Both the position numbers and the translations under genes were made by a program. From contig PNNF01000014.1 in the NCBI GenBank assembly GCA_013824085.1, forward strand, positions 1 through 58,279: DNA of 58,279 nt, written 5' to 3'. The stretch's first letter is position 1, and the number at the start of each line of letters is the position of its first letter. Below the pieces are notes generated by a model. It was given only the letters and a program-made list of their open reading frames with translations. It was not told where the DNA came from and did not search any database. Shown piece after piece: positions 27,935 to 38,190 of the stretch. Origin of the DNA: Chlorobiaceae bacterium (GTDB lineage: Bacteria; Bacteroidota; Ignavibacteria; Ignavibacteriales; Ignavibacteriaceae).

Positions 27935-30900
27935 AAAAGGAAAACCAAAAAAAGTTTTAATACTTGGAAGTGGTGCGCTACAAATTGGACAAGCAGGCGA
28001 GTTTGATTATTCAGGTTCACAAGCTATTAAAGCACTCAAGGAAGATGGCATTGAAACTGTTCTAATTAATCCGAACATCGCAACAATACAAACTTCTGAA
28101 CATCTTGCAGATAAAGTTTATTTCCTTCCTGTAAAAGTTGAGTTTGTTGAACGTGTAATTGAAAAAGAAAAACCAGATGGAATTCTGCTGGGCTTTGGTG
28201 GACAGACTGCACTCAACACGGGAGTTGAACTTTTTGATCAAGGAATTTTAAAAAAATATAATGTAAAAGTTCTCGGCACTTCTGTCGAGACAATTAAAGA
28301 TACTGAAGACCGCCTTTTATTTGGGAATCGTGTTAAAGAAGTTGATCTGAAAATTGCAAAGAGTGAAACGGTAGCAAATGTTGAAGAAGCAATCTTAGCT
28401 GCAGAAAAAATTTGTTATCCTGTGATGGTAAGAATTGCCTATGCGCTTGGTGGGCTTGGTAGCGGAATTGTAAACAACAAAGAAGAATTAATTGAAAAAG
28501 TTTCTCGTGCATTTTCATTCACAAAACAAATTTTGATTGAAGATTCTTTATACGGTTGGAAAGAAGTCGAATATGAAATTGTAAGAGATCAATTCAATAA
28601 TTGCATCACTATTTGCAATATGGAAAATGTTGATCCGATGGGCATTCACACAGGCGACAGCATTGTTGTTGCGCCCGTTCAAACATTGAATGCACAAGAA
28701 AATTTTATGTTGCGTTCAATCGGAATAAAATTAATTCGTCATCTTGGAATTATTGGCGAATGCAATATTCAATATGCGCTTAATCCAAGCAATGGTGATT
28801 ATAGAATTATTGAAGTGAACGCAAGACTTAGTAGGAGCTCTGCGCTTGCTTCAAAAGCAACTGGATACCCGCTTGCATTCGTCGCCACAAAACTTGCAAT
28901 CGGTTACAACTTAAATGAAGTCGAAAACATTATCACCAAAGAGACATCTTCCTGTTTTGAGCCGGCATTAGATTATGTTGTGCTAAAATTTCCTCGTTGG
29001 GATTTACAAAAATTTAAACAAGTTAGCACTCTACTTGGAACAGAAATGAAATCTGTCGGCGAGGTTATGGCTATTGGAAGATCTTTTGAAGAGGTTTTGC
29101 AAAAGGCAATACGAATGCTTGATATTGGTATGAATGGATTCGTCTGCAATAATATTGATTTTGAAAACATTGACGAAGGCATTGCAAAACCAACAGACAA
29201 GCGACTCTTCATAATTGCGAATGCATTGCAAAAAAATTATTCGGTTGAAAAGATTCACCAATTATCAAAAATTGATAAATGGTTTTTACACAAAATGAAA
29301 AATATTGTTGATGTAAAAAATCTTCTTGAAAAAGAAAATCTTGATTCGTTAGAAAAAAATTTATTATTAATAGCTAAACAAAAAGGCTTTTCAGATCTAC
29401 AAATTTCTACTTTGCTAAATTCCACTGAAGAAGAGATTAGAGAAAAACGAAAATCAGAAAATATTATTCCTTCAATTAAACAGATTGATACTCTCGCAGC
29501 TGAATATCCTGCTCAAACAAATTATCTTTACATGACCTACAATGGGTTTGAAGATGATATTATTTCAGGAGAAAAAAATCAGATAATTGTTCTTGGTGGT
29601 GGACCTTACAGAATAGGCTCATCTGTTGAGTTTGATTGGTGCTGTGTTAATTCAGTTTTAACGCTGAACGAACTCAATAAAAAAACAATCATGATTAATT
29701 ACAATCCAGAAACCGTTAGCACTGATCACGATATTTGTGACAAATTATATTTTGAAGAGATGACGCTCGAACGTGTGCTTGATATTTATGAGAAAGAAAA
29801 TCCCGAAGGAATAATTATTTCGATGGGAGGACAAATTCCAAACAACCTTGCTTTGAAATTAAACAAAAATAAAGTTAAAATAATTGGGACTAAACCAGAA
29901 CAAATTGATAACGCTGAAGATAGAAATAAGTTTTCAAAAATTTTAGATGCCTGCAACATTGACCAACCTGAATGGAAAGAGTTAACAAGTCTAAGTTTGG
30001 CAAAAGAATTTGCAAACAGAGTTGGCTATCCTGTTTTGATTAGACCAAGTTATGTTTTAAGCGGCGCAGCAATGAGTATTGTTTTGTCTGAAAATGAGCT
30101 TGAAGAATTTTTGAAAAAAGCTGCTGACATAAGTAATGAACATCCAGTGGTGATAAGCAAATTTATTACTGACGCACGCGAAATTGAAGTTGATGCAGTT
30201 GCAAATTCTGGTAAACTTTTTTGTTATGCAATTTCTGAACACGTTGAAAATGCGGGCGTTCATAGCGGCGATGCAACTTTGGTGCTTCCTCCACAACGCA
30301 CTTATCTTGAGACTATGAGAAGAGTAAAAAATATTACTAAAGAAATTGCTCAAGCTCTTGAAATTACTGGACCTTTCAACATTCAGTTTATTGCAAAAGA
30401 TAATGACGTAAAAGTAATTGAATGTAATCTTCGTGCATCAAGAAGTTTTCCTTTCGTCTCTAAAGTATTGAAAATTAATTTCATCAATATTGCAACAAAA
30501 TTAATGATGGGAATTGAGTTACCTAAAATTGACAAGTCTTCTTTCGACCTTGATTTTGTTGGCGTTAAAGCAGCTCAATTTTCTTTTACTCGACTGAAGG
30601 GAAGCGATCCCGTTACTGGAGTTGAGATGAGTTCAACAGGTGAAGTGGCTTGTTTAGGTGATGATTTTAATGAAGCATTTTTGAAAAGCGTTATGTCAGT
30701 TGGATATAAGATTCCACAAAAGGGAGTTTTACTTTCAACTGGTACAGCACGTGACAAAGCGGTTTTTCTTGAAGACGTTAGAACGCTTTCGAATCTTAAA
30801 TTAAAATTATATGCAACCAAAGGAACATCAGACTATTTAAGAACTCAAGGAATTGATTCCGAAATTCTTTATTGGCCACTTGAAAAAACTGAACCGAATA

Positions 30901-31121
30901 TCTTGACTTATCTTGCTGCTGGAAAAATTGATTTAGTAATTAATATTCCTAAAAATACTGAAGTAACAGAACTTGAAAATGATTACATCATTAGAAGAAA
31001 AGCTATCGACTTAAATATCTCATTGATAACAAATATTCAGTTTGGAAAAAGGTTTGTTAAATCTATAGAAAGATATTCACCAAAAAATTTAGAAGTCAAA
31101 AGTTGGGATGAATATTATTAA
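27927..31121 (+). CDS. carB: Carbamoyl-phosphate synthase large subunit
   Basis: The synthetase subunit, 1064 residues, essentially full length. Two homologous ATP-grasp halves are visible: the first starts KVLILGSGALQIGQAGEFDYSG, the second NQIIVLGGGPYRIGSSVEFDW. A C-terminal MGS-like allosteric domain of about 130 residues begins near LKLYATKGTSDYL. It condenses ammonia, bicarbonate and two ATP into carbamoyl phosphate. It starts within the end of the methyltransferase gene with an eight-base overlap. Confidence 0.98.
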   Translation: MIKKGKPKKVLILGSGALQIGQAGEFDYSGSQAIKALKEDGIETVLINPNIATIQTSEHLADKVYFLPVKVEFVERVIEKEKPDGILLGFGGQTALNTGVELFDQGILKKYNVKVLGTSVETIKDTEDRLLFGNRVKEVDLKIAKSETVANVEEAILAAEKICYPVMVRIAYALGGLGSGIVNNKEELIEKVSRAFSFTKQILIEDSLYGWKEVEYEIVRDQFNNCITICNMENVDPMGIHTGDSIVVAPVQTLNAQENFMLRSIGIKLIRHLGIIGECNIQYALNPSNGDYRIIEVNARLSRSSALASKATGYPLAFVATKLAIGYNLNEVENIITKETSSCFEPALDYVVLKFPRWDLQKFKQVSTLLGTEMKSVGEVMAIGRSFEEVLQKAIRMLDIGMNGFVCNNIDFENIDEGIAKPTDKRLFIIANALQKNYSVEKIHQLSKIDKWFLHKMKNIVDVKNLLEKENLDSLEKNLLLIAKQKGFSDLQISTLLNSTEEEIREKRKSENIIPSIKQIDTLAAEYPAQTNYLYMTYNGFEDDIISGEKNQIIVLGGGPYRIGSSVEFDWCCVNSVLTLNELNKKTIMINYNPETVSTDHDICDKLYFEEMTLERVLDIYEKENPEGIIISMGGQIPNNLALKLNKNKVKIIGTKPEQIDNAEDRNKFSKILDACNIDQPEWKELTSLSLAKEFANRVGYPVLIRPSYVLSGAAMSIVLSENELEEFLKKAADISNEHPVVISKFITDAREIEVDAVANSGKLFCYAISEHVENAGVHSGDATLVLPPQRTYLETMRRVKNITKEIAQALEITGPFNIQFIAKDNDVKVIECNLRASRSFPFVSKVLKINFINIATKLMMGIELPKIDKSSFDLDFVGVKAAQFSFTRLKGSDPVTGVEMSSTGEVACLGDDFNEAFLKSVMSVGYKIPQKGVLLSTGTARDKAVFLEDVRTLSNLKLKLYATKGTSDYLRTQGIDSEILYWPLEKTEPNILTYLAAGKIDLVINIPKNTEVTELENDYIIRRKAIDLNISLITNIQFGKRFVKSIERYSPKNLEVKSWDEYY

Positions 31122-31226
31122 TTCATAATTTTCATCTGTCCATTTTTTATTTGTTTGAAACTTTTTTCTATTTATTTGAACTTCATTTCTTTTTTCTAAG
31201 TTATACTTTAAACAAATTGGGAAATT

Positions 31227-32372
31227 ATGAATTGGTTCTTCGTTATTTTTTTTACTGTTTGGGGAGTGGGCAATCTTTACATTATTCGAAGAGGTTTACA
31301 AGGGCTTGAGATCGCTCCCGAATGGGTAAAAATTCTGTTTACAATTATTATTATTTTGTTCGCTTCTTCTTATATTTTAATAAGAGGAATGCTCGCCAAC
31401 TCAAATCCATTATTTTATGATATTGCCGTTTATGTTGGCGCTGTTTGGTTTGCCGTACTTTTTTATCTTTTTCTTTCTTTAATATTTTTGGACGTGATTC
31501 GAATATTAAATTCTTTAATTCATTTTTTGCCTCAATCATTATTTGTCGATTATTCCCGAACAAAATTTTTTACATTTATTGGAATCACAATTATTGTTGG
31601 TTCAATAGTTTTTTATGGATTTATCAATGCACAAAATATAAAAGTTAAAAATGTCGATTTAGTTTTACCAAAAAAATCAGGAGAACTGGATTCAATAAAA
31701 ATTATGTTCTTTTCAGATTCTCACTTAAGCACAATTAACGAAAAAACTGTGCTGAAAGAAATCCTTTCTAAGATGTATGAAATCAAGCCTGACTTGATTC
31801 TGATTGCGGGTGATATCATTGATGATCGTTCAAATATTTTATACAGAAATAACGTTCACAAACAATTTCAGCAATTGAAAGCACCATTGGGAGTTTTTGC
31901 TTGCACTGGAAACCACGAATACATTGTTGGCGTTGAAGATGCTGTTAATTTCTTAAACTCAAATGGTGTTAAAGTCCTTCGCGATACTTTTGTTACAGTC
32001 GCAAATAGTATTCAGATAATTGGAAGAGAAGATATTTCAATTAATAGATTTACTGAAAAGAAGCGAAAAGATTTGCACGAACTTGTTTATAAAACGAGAG
32101 ACGACTTACCAACAATCGTTTTAGATCATCAACCATTTAATTTAGAAAATGCTGAGAGAGAAGGAATTGACTTACAGTTATCAGGGCATACTCACCATGG
32201 CCAATTTTTTCCTTTAAATTTTATAACGAGTAAAATTTATGAACTCAGTTGGGGCTACAAGAGAAAATCTAATTCGCAATTTTATGTAACATCAGGAGTA
32301 GGAACTTGGGGTCCGCCAATAAGAACTGGTAGCGACTCTGAATTGATTGTGCTAAATATTAAATTTGAGTGA
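31227..32372 (+). CDS. Membrane-anchored metallophosphoesterase
   Basis: A 381-residue protein. Residues 1-140 hold about four transmembrane helices. The rest is a calcineurin-like phosphoesterase, shown by FSDSHLS (Asp/His), IAGDIIDD, TGNHEY and SGHTHHGQ, the five metal-binding blocks. It belongs to the YkuE/YaeI-like group, which includes enzymes acting at the membrane surface. Substrate unknown. GGGAAATT precedes the ATG. Its TGA overlaps the start of the CDF-like gene. Confidence 0.92.
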   Translation: MNWFFVIFFTVWGVGNLYIIRRGLQGLEIAPEWVKILFTIIIILFASSYILIRGMLANSNPLFYDIAVYVGAVWFAVLFYLFLSLIFLDVIRILNSLIHFLPQSLFVDYSRTKFFTFIGITIIVGSIVFYGFINAQNIKVKNVDLVLPKKSGELDSIKIMFFSDSHLSTINEKTVLKEILSKMYEIKPDLILIAGDIIDDRSNILYRNNVHKQFQQLKAPLGVFACTGNHEYIVGVEDAVNFLNSNGVKVLRDTFVTVANSIQIIGREDISINRFTEKKRKDLHELVYKTRDDLPTIVLDHQPFNLENAEREGIDLQLSGHTHHGQFFPLNFITSKIYELSWGYKRKSNSQFYVTSGVGTWGPPIRTGSDSELIVLNIKFE

Positions 32373-32977
32373 TGGATAATCTTTATAAAAAAGGACTACG
32401 TTTAGAATACTTCACTGTCTCGTATAATATCCTTGAAGCAACGGCTGCTTTAATTCTTGGTGGAATTGCAGCAAGCGTAGCTTTAATTGGGTTTGGCTTT
32501 GATAGTATTATTGAATCGTTGTCAGGTTTTATTTTAATTTGGCGCTTGACTAAGGGGCGATATCTTCCAAAAGATGAAGAAGAAAAAATTGAACGCAAAG
32601 CAACTAAGTTTGTTTCAATAACTTTCTTCATACTTGCATTTTACATAAGCATAGTATCAATTTTATCATTAGTCAATCAAGACAAACCCGATAGCTCAAT
32701 CGGTGGAATAATTTTAGCAGTGCTATCATTGATCATAATGCCAATTCTTGCTAGAGAAAAAATGAAAGTAGCACGAGCACTTAATAGCAGAGCCTTAATA
32801 GCAGATGCAAAAGAGACGCTTGCTTGTGCTGCGTTAGCTGCTGCTTTATTATCAGGATTGCTATTCAATTTTTTATTTGGATTTTGGCAAGCCGATCCGA
32901 TTGCTGGATTGATAATTGTCTATTTTTTACTTAGAGAAGGAATAGAGAGTTGGAAAGGCAATTGTGAATGCGAATAA
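32372..32977 (+). CDS. CDF/TMEM163-like cation transporter, membrane domain only
   Basis: A 201-residue membrane protein with five or six helices. GFGFDSIIESLSG in the second helix and SRALIADAKETLAC in the fifth are CDF metal-site helices. Instead of the usual HxxxD pairs it has D/E and D/T residues, so metal specificity may differ. The cytoplasmic C-terminal domain of classical cation diffusion facilitators is missing. ATG at 32372 is preferred over a GTG at 32369. It overlaps the phosphoesterase stop by one base (TGATG). Substrate unknown. Confidence 0.85.
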   Translation: MDNLYKKGLRLEYFTVSYNILEATAALILGGIAASVALIGFGFDSIIESLSGFILIWRLTKGRYLPKDEEEKIERKATKFVSITFFILAFYISIVSILSLVNQDKPDSSIGGIILAVLSLIIMPILAREKMKVARALNSRALIADAKETLACAALAAALLSGLLFNFLFGFWQADPIAGLIIVYFLLREGIESWKGNCECE

Positions 32978-33012
32978 GCTTATATTTGTAACTTAATTAT
33001 TGAAAAAAGAAA

Positions 33013-34095
33013 ATGGACTTATTAGAAAAACTTAAAAAAGTAAAAGATAAATTTGACCGAATCAATGAACAACTATCAGATCAATCGATTACAAGTGATA
33101 CTGAAAAATTAATTTCTTTAAGCAAAGACAGAAGCGAGCTCATTGAAATAATTTCTGTATATGAAAAATATTCCAAAGTCTCAATTGAGTTTGATGGAAC
33201 AAAAGAGATTATAAATACTGGCGGCGATAAAGAATTAGTTTCGCTCGCACTGGTTGAACTTGAAGAATTGAAAGCACAAAAAATAAAACTTGAAGATGAA
33301 ATAAAATTATTGCTCCTTCCAAAAGATCCTAATGATTCAAAAAATGCAATTGTGGAAATCAGGGCTGGAACAGGCGGAGATGAAGCTGCAATTTTCGCAA
33401 GTGATCTTTTTAGAATGTACTCTCGTTATGCTGAAAGAGTCGGTTGGAAGATTGAATTGATTGATATTAGCGACACTGGCGGATTAGGCGGAATTAAGGA
33501 AGTTATTTTTCTTGTCTCGGGAGAAAGTATTTATGGCGATTTAAAATTTGAAAGCGGTGTGCATCGTGTCCAGAGAGTTCCCGCTACAGAAGGAAGCGGT
33601 AGAATTCACACCTCAGCTGCATCTATTGCAGTGCTGCCTGAAGTCGAAGATGTGCAAGTCGATATTAATCCTGCAGACTTAAAGATTGATGTTTTTAGAA
33701 GTGGCGGCGCAGGCGGACAAAATGTGAACAAGGTTGAAACTGCAATTAGAATAACGCACCTTCCGAGTGGTCTTGTTGTGCAATGTCAAGATGAAAGATC
33801 GCAAGTAAAAAATCGTCAGAAAGCGATGAAGGTTTTAAAAGCTCGTCTGTTTGATTTGGAATCAAAAAAACAGAATAAAGAAATTGCTGCTCAAAGAAAA
33901 TCGATGGTGGGAAGTGGTGACAGAAGCGATAAGATTAGAACTTATAATTTTCCACAGAACAGAATTACTGATCATAGAATTGGATTAACGCTTTATAATT
34001 TATCAGACGTAATTGATGGGAATATTTCCGAACTTATTGAGCAACTTAAAATTGCTGATAGAACAGAAAAACTTCATGCAGATATAACTTCTTAA
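33013..34095 (+). CDS. prfA: Peptide chain release factor 1
   Basis: Ends translation at UAA and UAG. The 360 residues include the stop-codon recognition tripeptide PAT at 190-192 (RVPATEGSG), which marks RF1 rather than RF2, and the peptidyl-tRNA hydrolysis GGQ motif at 234-236. Length and domains are complete. It lies 35 bases after the transporter gene. Its stop is one base from the end of the convergent DUF3298 gene, with no terminator between them. The usual neighbour prmC is absent. Confidence 0.98.
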   Translation: MDLLEKLKKVKDKFDRINEQLSDQSITSDTEKLISLSKDRSELIEIISVYEKYSKVSIEFDGTKEIINTGGDKELVSLALVELEELKAQKIKLEDEIKLLLLPKDPNDSKNAIVEIRAGTGGDEAAIFASDLFRMYSRYAERVGWKIELIDISDTGGLGGIKEVIFLVSGESIYGDLKFESGVHRVQRVPATEGSGRIHTSAASIAVLPEVEDVQVDINPADLKIDVFRSGGAGGQNVNKVETAIRITHLPSGLVVQCQDERSQVKNRQKAMKVLKARLFDLESKKQNKEIAAQRKSMVGSGDRSDKIRTYNFPQNRITDHRIGLTLYNLSDVIDGNISELIEQLKIADRTEKLHADITS

Positions 34096-34096
34096 T

Positions 34097-35233
34097 TTAT
34101 TTTTTTATAAATCTTCCGAGTAGTCCATCTGGCTTTATGAAACTTGATATTTGAGCATATGGAATTGTGAATGCTGGTGCACCAATTGCATAAGGACCAA
34201 TTTCATATGGGTTGAACTGAAACACAATTCTTTCTTGATTTATGGAAAAATTATTATTCAAAATGAATACTCCATTCTCGAACCAGAATCCTGAATCATT
34301 CAATGAATGATTTTTTTGAATTTCAAAAACCTTTCTAAATTCTGCTTCGGCAATTTTTGTTATTACTGACTTGTAACCTTTATTCAATACATCATCAAGA
34401 GCAACAAGCTCGCCTGTTCTCAAATCATAAACATAATGTGAAATAAAATAATTTCCATGTGCACCACCGAGAAAAGAATAACTCATCATCTCAATTGATA
34501 AAATATTATTTTCATTATAACGAATCGTAGGCGTCAAACTTGATTCCCATCTCATTCTAAATTCACTTTCTGCCTCCTCCTCCTCAAACGATTTATACTC
34601 TTCAATAAAATTATTCATAAGTACTTCCCAATTTTCAGAGCCACTCGCTTGCACTTCTTCCACTTGCGAAGAAATTATTTGGGTTAAAATATTTTTATTT
34701 ATTTTGTTTTGAACATCATAATTATGAAAGTCTATTAAGGTTGGATAGAAATAATAAATTTTTGCACACGGCTCACCTTCACAATCGCCATATTCCATCG
34801 AGTGATAGTTCATTTTAAGTTTAGTAGAAGTTTGTGAATATTTTTCCACCAAATCAAAACTTAAAGTTTTATTTCTCTTGGGATTACGCCATATTCCTGA
34901 GATCTCATTTTCAGAAACAAATTCTCCTTCAAAAATTCCTGTAACAATATTGTTATACTTAGAATCGAAGCCGCCATCTTCTTCAATATGAATTTTGTTA
35001 TCGTTCTCTATTCGTGATTCCATATTAAAATAAATTTGCTTTGCATTTTTATCATAAGAATAATTTCCAATCAACAAAGAATCTTTTCTAATCATCTCCA
35101 TCTTTATAAATAAATTATTTCCCATCGTACCTTCAAATTTTTTGTAAAAATATTTTGGCAATATTATTTCCGATTGCGAATGAAGGTTGAAAGAGATTGA
35201 GAAGAAAACGAGAAGGAAAATTTTTATTTTCAT
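34097..35233 (-). CDS. Exported DUF3298-family protein
   Basis: A 378-residue secreted protein. The first 20 residues (MKIKIFLLVFFSISFNLHSQ) are a signal peptide. The C-terminal half matches the DUF3298/RsiV-like domain, with YDLRTGELVALDDVL and the ending PYEIGPYAIGAPAFTIPY, often preceded by a DUF4163-like region as here. Related domains occur in the anti-sigma factor RsiV, which binds lysozyme, but no sigma factor adjoins it, so a role in sensing is not supported. ATG at 35233 is preferred over a GTG at 35242. Confidence 0.85.
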   Translation of the reverse strand: MKIKIFLLVFFSISFNLHSQSEIILPKYFYKKFEGTMGNNLFIKMEMIRKDSLLIGNYSYDKNAKQIYFNMESRIENDNKIHIEEDGGFDSKYNNIVTGIFEGEFVSENEISGIWRNPKRNKTLSFDLVEKYSQTSTKLKMNYHSMEYGDCEGEPCAKIYYFYPTLIDFHNYDVQNKINKNILTQIISSQVEEVQASGSENWEVLMNNFIEEYKSFEEEEAESEFRMRWESSLTPTIRYNENNILSIEMMSYSFLGGAHGNYFISHYVYDLRTGELVALDDVLNKGYKSVITKIAEAEFRKVFEIQKNHSLNDSGFWFENGVFILNNNFSINQERIVFQFNPYEIGPYAIGAPAFTIPYAQISSFIKPDGLLGRFIKK

Positions 35234-35358
35234 ATTATTCACACCGATAAAATTGAATAAAAAAAATAACTTAGTTGAATAAATTGCATAATTAACTTAG
35301 TAATTGCAATCAGCAATCAATATTTTAGCAGTAACGTTTTTAACATTTTGAGAAAATA

Positions 35359-36624
35359 TTGATAGACATAAAAGTAACGAGAAAAGAGAGAGCAATTCTT
35401 GTAGCAGTTCGAACGAAGAATCTTTCAAGAGAAACTTCTATTGAACATATAAACGAATTGGAGGAGCTTACATACACAGCGGGAGCTGAAACTTTATTTA
35501 AAATAGTTCAAGATAGAAATAGTCCAGACAAAGCTTTTTACGTTGGTAAAGGAAAGGCAGAGGAGATCGCTCAACTCATTGAATTGAATGATGTTGATTT
35601 AGCAATCTTCGATGATGATTTATCGCCGATTCAAACACGTAATCTGGAAGAATTGTTTAAGAAAAAAATTGTGGATAGAAGCGGTTTAATCCTTGATATA
35701 TTTGCCTCTCGTGCAAAAAGTAAAGAAGCAAAAACTCAAGTAGAGTTAGCGCAGCTTCAATATATGCTTCCACGATTAACGAGAGCTTGGACTCACTTAT
35801 CAAAACAGTTTGGCGGAATCGGAACAAAAGGTCCCGGCGAAACTCAAATTGAAACTGACAGAAGAATGATTAGAACTCGAATTAGTCATTTGAAAGAAAA
35901 ATTAGAAAAGATAGAATCACAACGAGAAACGCAAAAACAGAAACGAAGTGAAATGGTTAGAGTCGCTCTTGTTGGTTACACTAACGCTGGTAAATCTACT
36001 CTCTTCAATCTCCTTTCAGATGCTGATGTACTTGCTGAAGATAAACTTTTTGCGACACTTGATTCCACTACTCGCTCAGTAGAACTTATAAAAAACATGA
36101 AAATTCTTTTTAGTGATACAGTCGGTTTCATTAGAAAACTTCCGATAAACTTAGTTGCATCTTTTAAGAGTACATTGAATGAAGTCAGAGACGCAGATAT
36201 TATTTTGCACGTCATCGACATCGCACATCCTTATTATTTAGAGCATCTCGAAGTTGCAGAACAAACTCTAAAAGATTTAAAATGCGACACTAAACCAACT
36301 CTAAAAGTTTTTAATAAAGTTGATGCGCTTGAGGATAATTCTAAAATTGATTATGTCCTGAATAGATTTGACAACGCTGTTGTTATCTCTGCAAGAAGAG
36401 GAATAAATATCAGCTCATTGAAAGAAAAAATTTTAATCCATGCAATTAAAGAAGAGATTGAAGATGAGTTAAATATTACTTATCAAAAATCTAAACTTAT
36501 CTCAAAAATTCATGAACTATCAGAAGTGATTTCGATTGAGTATGAAGAAGATTACATAAAAATAAAATTCAAAGCTTCAAAAATTAATAGTGAAAAAATT
36601 AGAAAGATGTTTTATGGCGAATAA
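35359..36624 (+). CDS. hflX: GTPase HflX
   Basis: A ribosome-associated GTPase that splits stalled ribosomes under stress. The 421 residues show the N-terminal HflX domain with [10 protein letters not shown], the linker [19 protein letters not shown], then the G domain with GYTNAGKST at 206-214 and the FNKVDAL specificity motif. The start is TTG at 35359-35361, since no ATG precedes the conserved N-domain. Its stop lies inside the start of hutH, with an 11-base overlap. Confidence 0.95.
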   Translation: MIDIKVTRKERAILVAVRTKNLSRETSIEHINELEELTYTAGAETLFKIVQDRNSPDKAFYVGKGKAEEIAQLIELNDVDLAIFDDDLSPIQTRNLEELFKKKIVDRSGLILDIFASRAKSKEAKTQVELAQLQYMLPRLTRAWTHLSKQFGGIGTKGPGETQIETDRRMIRTRISHLKEKLEKIESQRETQKQKRSEMVRVALVGYTNAGKSTLFNLLSDADVLAEDKLFATLDSTTRSVELIKNMKILFSDTVGFIRKLPINLVASFKSTLNEVRDADIILHVIDIAHPYYLEHLEVAEQTLKDLKCDTKPTLKVFNKVDALEDNSKIDYVLNRFDNAVVISARRGINISSLKEKILIHAIKEEIEDELNITYQKSKLISKIHELSEVISIEYEEDYIKIKFKASKINSEKIRKMFYGE

Positions 36625-38182
36625 TTTTTTAATGCTTGATGGCAATTCATTAACAACTGAAAAGATTGAAAGATTTCTATCGCTAAATCAAAAAGTAAAA
36701 ATCTCAACTGAGGCAAGACAAAAAATTAATGGATCACGAAAGCTTGTTGAGAAGTGGGTTAAAGAAGATAAAATAATTTACGGCATAAACACTGGCTTTG
36801 GTGAGCTCGCAAATGTTAAAATTTCTAAGCAGGATATTCAAACACTTCAAAAGAATTTAATTCTCAGTCACGCCGTAGGTTGTGGCGAACCGCTTCCACC
36901 TGCTATTGTAAAGACGATGATGCTGTTGCGGCTAAATGCACTAGCTAAAGGATTTTCGGGAGTGCGATTATCAACATTGGAATTACTCGTTGAAATGATA
37001 AATAATAATCTCATTCCATTCGTGCCATCTCAAGGTTCTGTTGGTTCGAGCGGTGATTTAGTGCAGCTTTCTCATTTAGTTCTTGCAATGATTGGTGAAG
37101 GAAAAATTCAAAAATTTAATTCTGTTTTGAATGACGCATTTGATAACAAGAAAATTGTTTCATCAAAATCTATTTTTAAAAAATATAATTTGTCACCCGT
37201 TGTGCTTGAAGCAAAAGAAGGTTTAGCCTTAATTAACGGCACTCAAATGATGACTGCTTATGCAGCTTACATTTCATTTCGGGCAAATAGATTAAAAAAA
37301 CTTGCAGATATTTCGGCAGCACTTTCACACGAAGCATTGCGCTCAACAGACAAAGCGTTTGATTATAGAATTCATTCTGTTAGACCTTACAAGGGACAAA
37401 AAGAGACTGCAGAAAATATTCTAAAATTAATTGCTAATAGTGAAATTAGAAAATCTCATTTGACAAACGACTCAAGAGTTCAGGATGCATATTCAATCAG
37501 ATGTATTCCTCAAATTCACGGAGCATCAAGAGATGCAATCGATTATGTAACAGATAAAGTTAACATCGAAATAAATTCGGCTAATGATAATCCACTGATT
37601 TTTGCTGAAACCGAAAGCCATTTAGAAGGCGGAAATTTTCACGGACAACCAATGGCTCTTGCAATGGATTTTATGGCAATTTCTTTAGCAGAATTTTGCA
37701 ACGTTTCTGAAAGAAGAATTGAAAGACTTGTCAATGGTGCTTTAAGTAACGGACTTCCAAAATTTTTAATTAAGAATAGCGGAATAAATTCTGGATTTAT
37801 GATTGCTCAATATACCGCTGCAAGTATCGTCTCTGAAAATAAAGTACTCGCACATCCCGCAAGTGTTGACTCAATTCCGACTTCAGCAAATCAAGAAGAT
37901 CACAATTCCATGGGCTCTATTGCTGCTCAGAAATGCTATAAGATTTTGCAAAATTTGGAATCTGTAATTGCAATAGAATTATTGTGTGCGACTCAAGGAA
38001 TTGATTTTTTACTTCCTCTAAAATGTGGTGTGGGAACAGATCGTGCTTATAAATTTATTCGCAAGCATGTCAAACATTTGAACAAAGACAGACTAATCTA
38101 CAATGATATTCAGTCGCTTATTGCAATAATAAAAAATGACTCGCTGCTAAATGAAGTTGAAAGTGTTGTAGAGTTAAGTTAA
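36614..38182 (+). CDS. hutH: Histidine ammonia-lyase-like MIO enzyme
   Basis: A 522-residue member of the aromatic amino acid lyase family, which removes ammonia from histidine to give urocanate. Support for histidine comes from SHAVG with His86 and from the NQEDHNSMG segment. Catalytic tyrosines are in IYGINTGFG (Tyr56) and DAYSIRC. The MIO cofactor, normally made from Ala-Ser-Gly, would form here from Ser145-Ser146-Gly147 (GSVGSSGDL), an unusual first residue. I chose ATG 36614 ([13 protein letters not shown]); a GTG at 36590 would add eight residues. No other hut gene is nearby. Confidence 0.92.
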   Translation: MANNFLMLDGNSLTTEKIERFLSLNQKVKISTEARQKINGSRKLVEKWVKEDKIIYGINTGFGELANVKISKQDIQTLQKNLILSHAVGCGEPLPPAIVKTMMLLRLNALAKGFSGVRLSTLELLVEMINNNLIPFVPSQGSVGSSGDLVQLSHLVLAMIGEGKIQKFNSVLNDAFDNKKIVSSKSIFKKYNLSPVVLEAKEGLALINGTQMMTAYAAYISFRANRLKKLADISAALSHEALRSTDKAFDYRIHSVRPYKGQKETAENILKLIANSEIRKSHLTNDSRVQDAYSIRCIPQIHGASRDAIDYVTDKVNIEINSANDNPLIFAETESHLEGGNFHGQPMALAMDFMAISLAEFCNVSERRIERLVNGALSNGLPKFLIKNSGINSGFMIAQYTAASIVSENKVLAHPASVDSIPTSANQEDHNSMGSIAAQKCYKILQNLESVIAIELLCATQGIDFLLPLKCGVGTDRAYKFIRKHVKHLNKDRLIYNDIQSLIAIIKNDSLLNEVESVVELS

Positions 38183-38190
38183 ATATTATT

